From SAR202 cluster bacterium (GTDB lineage: Bacteria; Chloroflexota; Dehalococcoidia; Lucifugimonadales; JASMAO01), in assembly GCA_030754315.1 (NCBI GenBank), contig JASMAO010000151.1, positions 1 to 8,083 of the forward strand: a stretch of DNA of 8,083 bases. The letters are read 5' to 3'. The stretch's first letter is position 1. Every line of letters begins with the position of its first letter. The notes under the pieces are model-generated. The model saw only the letters and a program-made list of their open reading frames with translations, made no database searches and was not told the DNA's origin. This document shows positions 1 through 6,969 of this stretch, one piece after another. A program made the translations under genes and the position numbers.

Positions 1-1334
1 GCGAATTCTGGTAGTCCTTCACGCATTACGATCACTGGTGACATGCTGCTCGTGACCCGCTTGCCAGGCTGAACAGAAAGAGCATGCCCGGGATGTGGGT
101 CGAACATCTGTTGAGTATTGTTGAGCAACACGCCGGTTCCTGGCACGGTTACTTTAGACCCAAACAGTTCATTAATCGTTTGAGTTGCAGCGACAATATT
201 CCCGTCCAGATCGGCAACCGTGATATGCGTCGTATGATCAGGTTCGTTCGATCCGGGGTCAATCTCGGGCGATGCTTTGTCCATATCAAGGTTATCTATG
301 AATTCTTCTACATGGTGTTTTGCTATCAAACGATCGACAGGCACCTCGACGTAATCAGGATCACCCGTGTAGCGATTACGGTCCGCAAATGCCTTTTTCA
401 TAGACTCAAGTAATAGATGGATTGAATCAGCGGTGCCAAACCCCATTTTGGCCACTTCAAATTCTTCCAGGATGTTGAGCATTTCCGCGATGTGAACACC
501 CGCAGCCGAAGGAGGCGGCGGAGCAAATAACTCGTATCCCCGGTACTCAGCCTTAACGGGATTACGACGAATAGTTTTATAGGCCTCAAGATCCTGCAAG
601 GTAATAATCCCACCATTGCGTCCCAAGTAGTCACATACGATCTCACCAAGAGGTCCGTTGTAAAGATAATCAGATCCTTGCTCCGCTATGGCCTGAAGTG
701 TCAACGCATAATCAGACCGATCAACAAGTTCACCTGGCCTCAATGCAATTCCGCCTGGCATATAAGTAGAAGCTGTCTCTGAAAATCTGCTGATTACATC
801 TTTCACCTGAACAACGGTTTCACTAAGGTATCCGCTTGCCTTGAAACCACGAGCGGCGAACCGAATCGCAGGCTCCATCACTTGGTTCAAAGGAAGTGTC
901 CCCCAGGTCTCAAGCGCTTCGGTCCATGCTTTGAGGTTGCCAGGCACACCGATCGACAGATAGCCCAATGAGCTTGCGTCGCCAACACTTTTCAAATAAT
1001 CCGGCCCAGAGTCGGCAATTGGCTTGTACATATCTTCGGTAGATGCAGCGGGTGCAGTGGCGTAGCCGTCTATAACATGGTGCTCTCCATTGGCGAGCCT
1101 CAGGTTCATATGCCCCGCACCGAATATACCCACCATCATCGGCTCAACAACCGAAAGGGCAAATAAGGCTGCTATCGCCGCGTCGATAGCGTTACCACCC
1201 GCAAGAAGCATCTCGGATCCTGCCGCAGAACCAAGAGGGTGATTAGTAACGACCATACCTCGAGATCCTAATGCCGCGCGTTTTTCTATTTGAAATGTCG
1301 TACCGGCACGAGATCGCCATTTGGATGTGGTCAT
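1..1334 (-). CDS. Gamma-glutamyltransferase-family Ntn hydrolase, 3' end cut by the window edge
   Basis: The minus strand is open from a TGA just upstream of 1391 to the left edge. It aligns by eye along nearly its whole length with E. coli Ggt. Recognisable blocks are GGNAIDAAIA, EYRGYELF followed by PPPPSAAGVHI, GDPDYVEVP, TTHITVADLDG and SSMSP. In this family the precursor cleaves itself, and the new N-terminal Thr of the small subunit is the nucleophile; here it is the first Thr of TTH, codon 231-233, residue 368. The Thr-x-Asn pair of TQTIN is also kept. However, the E. coli block DFREMAP reads DGYATAP (Tyr91 in place of the carboxylate-binding Arg), and LLNNQMDDF reads LLNNTQQMF, losing the amino-binding Asp. 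Glutathione is therefore an unlikely substrate; a related amidase or acylase activity is possible. No signal peptide is seen, so it is probably cytoplasmic. I chose ATG 1334 because AGGA lies 4 nt upstream; ATG 1391 is in frame, adds 19 residues and has no ribosome site. The C-terminus, including the Gly-Gly oxyanion loop, is outside the window. Confidence 0.93.
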   Translation of the reverse strand, partial: MTTSKWRSRAGTTFQIEKRAALGSRGMVVTNHPLGSAAGSEMLLAGGNAIDAAIAALFALSVVEPMMVGIFGAGHMNLRLANGEHHVIDGYATAPAASTEDMYKPIADSGPDYLKSVGDASSLGYLSIGVPGNLKAWTEALETWGTLPLNQVMEPAIRFAARGFKASGYLSETVVQVKDVISRFSETASTYMPGGIALRPGELVDRSDYALTLQAIAEQGSDYLYNGPLGEIVCDYLGRNGGIITLQDLEAYKTIRRNPVKAEYRGYELFAPPPPSAAGVHIAEMLNILEEFEVAKMGFGTADSIHLLLESMKKAFADRNRYTGDPDYVEVPVDRLIAKHHVEEFIDNLDMDKASPEIDPGSNEPDHTTHITVADLDGNIVAATQTINELFGSKVTVPGTGVLLNNTQQMFDPHPGHALSVQPGKRVTSSMSPVIVMREGLPEF

Positions 1335-1443
1335 TAATTCCTGCTCAATGATAGTTGTGATCACCGGATTGCGATAAAAGTCCACCTGCATCGTTGATCA
1401 GCCCGCTCAAGCAAATACCTGCCAGAGTCTTGCTCATAGCAAT

Positions 1444-1472
1444 TTTATTCTCCGAAAATCCATCGGAGTCAA
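1444..1472 (-). promoter_or_regulatory. Candidate promoter for the GGT-family gene, with inverted repeat in its spacer
   Basis: On the minus strand TTGACT (1472-1467, five of six to the sigma-70 -35 box) is followed after exactly 17 nt by AATAAA (1449-1444, four of six to the -10 box). The predicted start would be near 1436-1438, upstream of both possible ATG codons of the leftward gene. The spacer holds a perfect 6-bp inverted repeat (see separate entry). Assigned by eye from consensus only; the spacing is good but the -10 is imperfect. Confidence 0.4.
1450..1468. repeat. 6-bp perfect inverted repeat, possible operator
   Basis: CTCCGA (1450-1455) and TCGGAG (1463-1468) are exact reverse complements separated by 7 nt. 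The element sits inside the spacer of the candidate leftward promoter and touches its -35 box, a position where a bound repressor or activator would control transcription. A terminator is less likely because the stem is short and a clean T-run does not follow on either strand. Confidence 0.4.
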
Positions 1473-1496
1473 GTGGAATAATCGTTCCGCTGGATA

Positions 1497-1525
1497 TTGT
1501 GGCTTAGTCTTTGTACAAATAAATT
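1497..1525 (+). promoter_or_regulatory. Weak candidate promoter for the dehydrogenase-sulfatase operon, with internal palindrome
   Basis: TTGTGG (1497-1502) and TAAATT (1520-1525) are spaced by 17 nt; the match to the sigma-70 consensus is only moderate. A perfect 10-bp palindrome, TTTGTACAAA (1510-1519), lies in the spacer next to the -10 and could be a regulator site. The divergent layout implies that a rightward promoter must lie in 1392-1604, but the exact hexamers are uncertain. Confidence 0.25.
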
Positions 1526-1604
1526 ATCTGCAATCGCATTTAGCATGGCACATTCACGCAGATAACATAAGGTTGGGGTTTAACGATCAGCAGAGGAGAT
1601 ATCA

Positions 1605-2726
1605 ATGGCACAAATGGGAACATCGGCTGTCTGGCACGATGCAGATAAGAGCTGGGAGATGCGAGACCTTCCCCTGCCTGAACTTGAAGCGGACGCCATT
1701 CAGATACGAGTGAGAGCAACAAGTGTCTGTGGTTCAGACCTACATATCTGGCGTGGTGATGGTCTGGATAAAAATGACCCGCCAAGAGATCCATTTGTAT
1801 TTGGGCACGAGATGATGGGTGAAGTTGCCGTCATGGGCAACAAGATCACAACTGATTCCCTGCGACGGCCACTCAAAGAGGGAGATAGAGTTGCCTATTC
1901 CTATTTCTTTCCCTGCGCTCGATGCTATAACTGCCTTCGCGGTGAGTTTGGCGCGTGCAAATTCAGAATGGGTCGAAAACCGCTCGAAGAGTGGCCGGTC
2001 TGTAACGGTGGATTCGCCCAGTACTACTATTTGCGCAGCCCGAATTATGTATTCAAGCTGCCTGACTCAATAACGAACGCCGCAGCTGCACCGATAAATT
2101 GCGCACTGGCACAAGTTTACGAGGCGATGCACCTAGGTGGTGTTCGACTTGGCGACAACGTGGTCGTGCAGGGAGCAGGTGGACTCGGCGTGAATGCAAC
2201 TGCCGTCGCAAAGGAACTTGGGGCCTCCAAAGTTATCGTGATCGACGGCCAGAAACCTCGACTCGATCTGGCGATACAGTGCGGAGCAACCCATACCATC
2301 GATATGAACGAATATGAGACTCCTGAATCCCGTATCGAGCGCGTAATGGAACTGACAAACGGCATCGGTGCCGACAAGGTGATCGAAGTGGTGGGCTTCC
2401 CCGCTGTAGTGGAAGAAGGATTAAAAATGGTACGAATGCGAGGCGTGTACCTTGAGGTCGGACACATATCACCCAACTCGTTCGCTTCAATCGATGTTTC
2501 AGAACTGGTTAAGAATCAGGTGCGATTCTACGGAATACAGCACTACGACCCGTGGATAATCCCGAACGCCATCGATTTCCTCGAGCGAACCTCAGACAAG
2601 TATCCACTCACCAGCGTGGTTTCCCACGAATTCCCGCTAGATCAAATCGGCAAGGCATTCGAAACAGCAGAATGGTTAGGTACCCAGGAAGGCAGCGAAG
2701 TCACTCGAGCCGTGGTCGCCCCATAA
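1605..2726 (+). CDS. Zinc-dependent medium-chain alcohol/polyol dehydrogenase
   Basis: This 373-residue protein is a full-length member of the Zn-dependent MDR superfamily (threonine/sorbitol/alcohol dehydrogenase type). It should oxidise a secondary or primary alcohol to the carbonyl with NAD(P)+. The GroES-like N-terminal domain carries the catalytic zinc ligands Cys42 (VCGSD) and His68-Glu69 (GHE), with Cys166 well placed as third ligand. The structural zinc site is Cys104, Cys107, Cys110 and Cys118 (CX2CX2CX7C). The Rossmann domain has GAGGLG at 190-195, and Asp214 at the end of the second strand favours NAD+ over NADP+. Relative to short MDR members there is extra sequence around 52-62 and 119-134, so the substrate cannot be named. 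The ATG start is secure: AGGAG at 1594-1598 lies 6 nt upstream, the best ribosome site in the window. It is the first gene of the rightward operon; the sulfatase starts about 65 nt after its stop. Confidence 0.95.
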   Translation: MAQMGTSAVWHDADKSWEMRDLPLPELEADAIQIRVRATSVCGSDLHIWRGDGLDKNDPPRDPFVFGHEMMGEVAVMGNKITTDSLRRPLKEGDRVAYSYFFPCARCYNCLRGEFGACKFRMGRKPLEEWPVCNGGFAQYYYLRSPNYVFKLPDSITNAAAAPINCALAQVYEAMHLGGVRLGDNVVVQGAGGLGVNATAVAKELGASKVIVIDGQKPRLDLAIQCGATHTIDMNEYETPESRIERVMELTNGIGADKVIEVVGFPAVVEEGLKMVRMRGVYLEVGHISPNSFASIDVSELVKNQVRFYGIQHYDPWIIPNAIDFLERTSDKYPLTSVVSHEFPLDQIGKAFETAEWLGTQEGSEVTRAVVAP

Positions 2727-2791
2727 TCAACTTCTCTGGTGAAACCGTTCCCGCCACGACAAACAGAAAGATCAACTCAATAACTTCAAAT

Positions 2792-4195
2792 TTGAAACCC
2801 AACTTCTTAGTAATAATGTCCGATGAACACGGTGCACAGTTTTCATCGACATACGGTCATCCGATAATTGAAACCCCAAATATGGATCGTCTTGCAGATC
2901 AAGGAGTGACTTTCGACGCGAACTATTGCAATTCACCTCTGTGCATACCTTCTCGGGCCTCTTTCATGACCGGGCAGTATGTTTCAACCAACCAGATATG
3001 GGACAACACCAAGCCAATACCTGTGGACAGGCTTACCTGGCCATATTTACTCCGCAGTGAGGGTTACGATACTGCCTTGAGCGGTAAGATGCACCTTGTT
3101 GGGCCAGATGCCCTTCACGGCTTCGAAGAGCAATTAGCCAGAGACCCACACATCGAAGAACCACTCGAACATTTCCGATGGTCGAATGGAATCCCCCAGG
3201 CAACTGAAGATTGGCACGCGGTAACAGAAGCTGATTCTGGGATCAGCCCTATGATCGAAGCAGACGATGCAATGGAGGAAGCTGCTGTCAAATATCTGTC
3301 TGACCCGGCACGACACGACAAGCCATTTGCGATGTGTGTTGGGTTCATAGCACCTCATTTCCCATTCATCGTGCCTGAAGCTTACTTCTCAAAATACTAT
3401 CCCGACAACGTGTCCATTCCGAATCTACCCGAGGGACATATTGATGAGTTACCGCCGTCTGCACGGCGCCTGCGCCAAATGTTCGGACTCGATGGTGACT
3501 GGACAGACGATGAAATCGCTCGGGCACGAGCCGCCTACTTCGGTCTTTGCACATATCTCGACGATAAGATCGGACATCTTATGGACACCCTCGAAGAACA
3601 GGGGTTAGCAGAAAACACCGTGATTGTTCACACGTCAGATCATGGAGATATGCTCGGTGGCCACGGGCTGTGGCGAAAGATGTCCTTTTACGAACAATCG
3701 GCAAACGTACCACTCCAAATTTCATGGCCCGGCAATTTCAAGCAGGGCCTACGTATCGGTGAGGCAGTATCCAATGTGGACGCGGTAGCAACAATACTCG
3801 ACTTAGCCGGAGTTAAACTCGAAAAGTGGAATCTCGACGGCCAATCACTGATTCAAGCTTTACATGGCGACACATCGGGACTTATTGATGTTGCGATATG
3901 CGAACATTTTGCCCACGGTACAGACCGGCCTATGGGAATGGTACGGTCCGGAAAATGGAAACTTTGCTACGGGCATGGCAACCCAGTGGAGATTGAACTG
4001 TATGATCTAGAGTCGGACCCACATGAATTCACGAATCTATCAGAAGCTGCAGAACACACCCATATCAAAGATCAACTGGTGAAAATCCTCCTCGAACAAT
4101 GGGGAGATCCCGACAAATTAGCAGCCAAAATTATGCAAGATCAAGAAGATCGTGAAATCGTCCGAAATGTCACAGGCACAGGAGTCATATTCTGA
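2792..4195 (+). CDS. Type I (formylglycine) sulfatase, cytoplasmic type
   Basis: With the TTG start at 2792 this is a 467-residue alkaline-phosphatase-superfamily sulfatase that hydrolyses a sulfate ester. The signature is CIPSR: Cys51-x-Pro-Ser-Arg is the C-x-P-S-R motif in which Cys is converted to formylglycine by an FGE enzyme. Other expected residues are the metal site Asp11-Glu12 (MSDEHG), GKMH (Lys99, His101), APH (His189), SDHGD (Asp283, His284, metal ligands) and Lys296 in WRKMSFYE. The MSFYE-x-SA-x-VPL stretch recalls choline-sulfatase and phosphonate monoester hydrolase relatives, but the substrate is not determinable. There is no signal peptide, so it probably acts in the cytoplasm on an imported compound. 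The frame is open upstream to a GTG at 2552, but that part overlaps the dehydrogenase in another frame and looks non-homologous. TTG 2792 places MKPNFLVIMSDEHG at the N-terminus, which is usual for the family. ATG 2816 would cut off the first beta strand. No clear Shine-Dalgarno precedes 2792. Confidence 0.93.
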   Translation: MKPNFLVIMSDEHGAQFSSTYGHPIIETPNMDRLADQGVTFDANYCNSPLCIPSRASFMTGQYVSTNQIWDNTKPIPVDRLTWPYLLRSEGYDTALSGKMHLVGPDALHGFEEQLARDPHIEEPLEHFRWSNGIPQATEDWHAVTEADSGISPMIEADDAMEEAAVKYLSDPARHDKPFAMCVGFIAPHFPFIVPEAYFSKYYPDNVSIPNLPEGHIDELPPSARRLRQMFGLDGDWTDDEIARARAAYFGLCTYLDDKIGHLMDTLEEQGLAENTVIVHTSDHGDMLGGHGLWRKMSFYEQSANVPLQISWPGNFKQGLRIGEAVSNVDAVATILDLAGVKLEKWNLDGQSLIQALHGDTSGLIDVAICEHFAHGTDRPMGMVRSGKWKLCYGHGNPVEIELYDLESDPHEFTNLSEAAEHTHIKDQLVKILLEQWGDPDKLAAKIMQDQEDREIVRNVTGTGVIF

Positions 4196-4234
4196 GATTT
4201 GGTGACAAAGCCAAACGCGTGTAACAATTACCCT

Positions 4235-5746
4235 ATGCCACCTGATATTCCAATCAGCCATTCGTTGAATTCGCTAATTACCGACCTTTCAAAGATCGTT
4301 GGCAACCAGTACGTGATCTGGAAGCCTGAAGATCTTTTGGTCTACGAATATGACGGTTCGATTGACAAAGCGATGCCCCAAGCCGTCGTTTTACCGTCGA
4401 CAGCTGAGGAAGTCTCAGAAATTGTCCGCACTGCCAACAGGCATGGAGCATACATAGTCGCACGTGGCGCAGCAACCAGCCTCTCAGGGGGAGCAGTCCC
4501 ACTTCGCAACTCAGTAATTATTGCCCTAACTCGTTTGACGAGTCTCATAGAAGTCGACCCCGAAAATCGCGTTGCCATCGTCGAGCCGGGCATGATCAAC
4601 CTCCATCTGTCTGAAAAAGTCAGTCACCTTGGACTTTTCTACGCACCCGACCCTGCTAGCCAGAAAACCTGCACTATCGGCGGTAACATCGGTGAAAACG
4701 CGGGAGGTCCGCATTGCCTAGCATTGGGGGTGACAACAAATCATGTACTTGGCCTCGAGGTTGTTCTAGCTGATGGCTCTCTCACATGGTTTGGAGGAAC
4801 TGAACGTGAGTCGACCGGATATGACCTAAGAGGGGCATTTGTAGGTTCCGAGGGCACTCTTGGAATCGTGACTAAAATAGCAGTTCGCCTTCTTCCAAAA
4901 CCAGAAATGATCCACAGCATGCTGGCTGCCTTTACCACTATGGACGCCGCATCCAATACCGTCTCCGAAATCATCGCCGGAGGAATGGTGCCATCAGCAC
5001 TTGAAATGATGGATCGCAGTACGATTGACGCAGTGGAGCCGTTCTACCAACCTGGGTACCCTGCAGAAGCCCAAGCCGTACTTATAATCGAAGTTGATGG
5101 GCTCAAAGAAACGGTTGAAGAACAAGCCGAAGCAATTATCGAAATCTGCAATAACAACGGTGCGATGGAAATACGCGAAGCGAACGACGAGGAAAGCAGA
5201 ACCAAACTATGGGAAACTCGAAAAGGGGCAATTGGCGCTTACGGATCAATCGCCCCAACCTATTATCTCGTCGATGGTGTTGTACCTCGCACAAAGCTCC
5301 GTGAGATCCTACGACAGGTTGATCAGATTGCAGCCGAACTCCAGGTTACCGTCGCAAATGTATTCCACGCCGGTGACGGAAACATTCACCCAGCAATATT
5401 ATTCAACGAACGAAATCCAGAAGAGGTCAAACAAGCCATACTAGCGGGATCCCGAATTCTAGAAGCTTGTGTCGCCGCAGGTGGTGCCCTGTCGGGAGAA
5501 CACGGGATAGGTATAGAAAAACAGGCGTATATGCCGCTGGTCTTCAATGAGGACGATCTCGAAGCTATGGGGCGCCTACGTAAAGCCTTCATAGGCGAAT
5601 CACCCGATAAAGCACCCATCGGTGTCCCATCGCTAGAAGAACGATTTAACCCAGGCAAAGTATTCCCGGGCGGCGCGGTACACGGAGAAGCGTACGGAAT
5701 CACAGATAACTTATTCCGCCCCACGGGTACACAAGACTGGCGGTAA
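4235..5746 (+). CDS. glcD: GlcD-like FAD-linked 2-hydroxyacid dehydrogenase
   Basis: This protein (503 residues from ATG 4235) is closely similar by eye to E. coli glycolate oxidase subunit GlcD over its full length. The family oxidises D-2-hydroxyacids such as glycolate or D-lactate at FAD. The FAD-binding domain (PCMH type) shows RGAATSLSGGA near 77-87, TIGGNIGENAGG near 147-158 and VGSEGTLG near 203-210. The C-terminal FAD-oxidase domain shows HAGDGNIHP at 378-386, GEHGIG at 421-426 and ERFNPGK near the end. No GlcE or GlcF (FeS) partner is present in the window, so it may work alone, as D-lactate dehydrogenase-like relatives do, or with an electron acceptor encoded elsewhere. The frame is also open from TTG 4199 and GTG 4202, right after the sulfatase stop at 4195, which would fit translational coupling. 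I prefer ATG 4235 because it gives a family-like N-terminus, but no candidate has a good ribosome site. The symbol denotes similarity, not a proven substrate. Confidence 0.93.
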   Translation: MPPDIPISHSLNSLITDLSKIVGNQYVIWKPEDLLVYEYDGSIDKAMPQAVVLPSTAEEVSEIVRTANRHGAYIVARGAATSLSGGAVPLRNSVIIALTRLTSLIEVDPENRVAIVEPGMINLHLSEKVSHLGLFYAPDPASQKTCTIGGNIGENAGGPHCLALGVTTNHVLGLEVVLADGSLTWFGGTERESTGYDLRGAFVGSEGTLGIVTKIAVRLLPKPEMIHSMLAAFTTMDAASNTVSEIIAGGMVPSALEMMDRSTIDAVEPFYQPGYPAEAQAVLIIEVDGLKETVEEQAEAIIEICNNNGAMEIREANDEESRTKLWETRKGAIGAYGSIAPTYYLVDGVVPRTKLREILRQVDQIAAELQVTVANVFHAGDGNIHPAILFNERNPEEVKQAILAGSRILEACVAAGGALSGEHGIGIEKQAYMPLVFNEDDLEAMGRLRKAFIGESPDKAPIGVPSLEERFNPGKVFPGGAVHGEAYGITDNLFRPTGTQDWR

Positions 5747-5750
5747 ATAC

Positions 5751-5781
5751 GAGCGAATAACCAATCATGCTCTTCTTTTTT
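5751..5781 (+). terminator. Weak terminator-like element after the GlcD-like gene
   Basis: GAGC (5751-5754) can pair with GCTC (5769-5772), followed directly by a T-rich run to 5781. The stem is only 4 bp plus a possible G-T pair with a long loop, so termination would be partial at best. An alternative pairing in the same stretch is AGCGAA (5752-5757) with TTCGCT (5780-5785). The 131-nt gap before the next gene makes a transcript boundary here plausible. Confidence 0.25.
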
Positions 5782-5800
5782 CGCTAGACTATGAGTTTCT

Positions 5801-5849
5801 AATATCGATCTGTAAGTTCACCCTCTCTGAAAAGGCTCGAATCGATATT
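5801..5849. repeat. 9-bp perfect inverted repeat upstream of the Gfo/Idh gene
   Basis: AATATCGAT (5801-5809) and ATCGATATT (5841-5849) are exact reverse complements separated by 31 nt. Each arm also contains the self-complementary ATCGAT. The left arm overlaps TAATAT (5800-5805), a possible -10 box without a convincing -35. The pair could be two half-sites for a regulator of the downstream dehydrogenase-reductase genes, or a large stem-loop in the leader. Confidence 0.35.
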
Positions 5850-5877
5850 CATGTGACTGTTGCAGGTTGGATCAACA

Positions 5878-6933
5878 TTGATTTCAGGAACACGTAAAGT
5901 TCGTATCGGAATTATTGGTGCAGGTGAATTTGCAAACACGCATATGGAACAGTTTTCTAAACTCGACAACGTCGAGGTTGTAGCTGCGATGCGTCGCAAT
6001 AGTGAAGAACTCGCTACTTTCCAAAAAAAATGGGATATTCCAACGAGCTTCACCAATCATCACGAGATGCTGGATATGGACTCTCTCGACGCAGTCGATA
6101 TCATCACTCCTACCGACTCACATAAACAAATTGCTCTCGACGCCATCGCCGCGGGGAAACATGTTTTGTGCGACAAGCCTCTTGCCCTAAAGGCTAGCGA
6201 CTGCAAAGAAATGCTCGATACAGCCGAAAAAGCCGGCATCATTCACTGCACCAATTTCAATCAGCGCGGCAACACTATGATAGGACGTATAAAACGCTAC
6301 ATCGATGATGATTTCATCGGGCGTATTTACCATGCAAACCTCTGGTGGGGTATGTCCCACCAGTACGATGCCCGTCCAGAAACTCTTTCGTGGCGATTCC
6401 GATCTGAAAATGGAGGCGGTTCGGTGTATGAGCTTATACACGTATTTGACATGCTTCGATTTATAAACGGAGATGTCAAGAGAGTCGTCGCATCATTCGA
6501 TACCACGCACGTGCAACGTCCAACCGCAGACAACCCTGAAGGCATTGAAGTCGACGTTCCTGACGTTTCCGGGTTTTTATGTGAATGGGTCAAAGGAGGC
6601 ATAGCGGTGGTACATACATCGTTCGCATCAAGAGGAACTGATCCCGACGGGAAGACTTCGCCCCGTGTCGAAGTTTCCGGAGAAAAAGGCCGACTCACTA
6701 CGGATGGAAGGTACGCGATACGAGGAGTCACAGGACCGAACAATCCGGTTGCACAACTTGACCCAGGCCCGGAATACCCACAGCCTTACCAGCAATTCGC
6801 TGATGCAATCGTTGCCGATGACCAATCACTCATTGAAACAAGCTTCTACGATGGACTGAAGGCAGCGGAAATCGTTGATGCAGCCTATATATCAGTGTCT
6901 GAATCACGTTGGGTCACTCTGGTACATAGATAA
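5878..6933 (+). CDS. Gfo/Idh/MocA-family NAD(P)-dependent oxidoreductase
   Basis: This is a 351-residue protein from TTG 5878. The N-terminal Rossmann domain begins RIGIIGAGEFA, with the glycine-rich loop at 11-16. DKP at 99-101 takes the place of the family's usual EKP, keeping the lysine. The C-terminal substrate domain has GGGSVYELIHVFD, in which His188 and Asp191 correspond to the conserved catalytic-region histidine and its partner. Members oxidise or reduce sugars, inositols, their phosphates or amino-sugars using NAD(P)(H); the substrate is not predictable. The length is normal for the family. An in-frame ATG at 5851 is followed at once by TGA, so the start must be TTG 5860 or TTG 5878. 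I prefer 5878 because GGA lies 6 nt upstream and the extra residues look unlike the family. It is separated from the GlcD-like gene by 131 nt and followed after 36 nt by the aldo/keto reductase, probably on one transcript. Confidence 0.92.
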   Translation: MISGTRKVRIGIIGAGEFANTHMEQFSKLDNVEVVAAMRRNSEELATFQKKWDIPTSFTNHHEMLDMDSLDAVDIITPTDSHKQIALDAIAAGKHVLCDKPLALKASDCKEMLDTAEKAGIIHCTNFNQRGNTMIGRIKRYIDDDFIGRIYHANLWWGMSHQYDARPETLSWRFRSENGGGSVYELIHVFDMLRFINGDVKRVVASFDTTHVQRPTADNPEGIEVDVPDVSGFLCEWVKGGIAVVHTSFASRGTDPDGKTSPRVEVSGEKGRLTTDGRYAIRGVTGPNNPVAQLDPGPEYPQPYQQFADAIVADDQSLIETSFYDGLKAAEIVDAAYISVSESRWVTLVHR

Positions 6934-6956
6934 GCACAACAGCAATTTCATCATTC

Positions 6957-6962
6957 AAGGGG
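6957..6962 (+). promoter_or_regulatory. Shine-Dalgarno deciding an ATT start
   Basis: AAGGGG lies 7 nt before ATT 6970. The frame between the TAA at 6931-6933 and the conserved YVKLGRTG block holds no ATG, GTG or TTG, so this purine run is the main evidence that translation starts at the ATT codon. Confidence 0.55.
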
Positions 6963-6969
6963 TCAAGAA

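Noticed and set aside
84..649. Open frames on both strands at 84-413 (+) and 398-649 (-)
   Set aside because: They lie inside the GGT-family gene in other frames; the conserved minus-strand frame explains the whole stretch.
1392..1604. tRNA, small RNA gene or mobile-element end in the divergent gap
   Set aside because: I see no cloverleaf, terminal repeats or strong independent hairpin with a T-run, only the promoter-like and short symmetric elements listed.
2552..2791. Upstream extension of the sulfatase to GTG 2552, overlapping the dehydrogenase by about 175 nt
   Set aside because: The extra 80 residues are rich in Arg and Pro, unlike any sulfatase N-terminus, and are explained as a shifted reading of the dehydrogenase C-terminus.
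6023..6030. A8 run in the Gfo/Idh gene as a slippage site
   Set aside because: The protein is conserved on both sides in the same frame (FQKKWDIP), and neither shifted frame gives a recognisable product.
6172..6180. DKP instead of EKP in the Gfo/Idh protein as loss of function
   Set aside because: The lysine and the later His/Asp pair are kept, and the Glu-to-Asp change is conservative; it does not indicate a dead enzyme.
6931..6969. Gfo/Idh-aldo/keto reductase fusion by stop readthrough
   Set aside because: Both proteins are complete at normal family lengths, and a Shine-Dalgarno stands between them. Kept only as an alternative to the ATT start.
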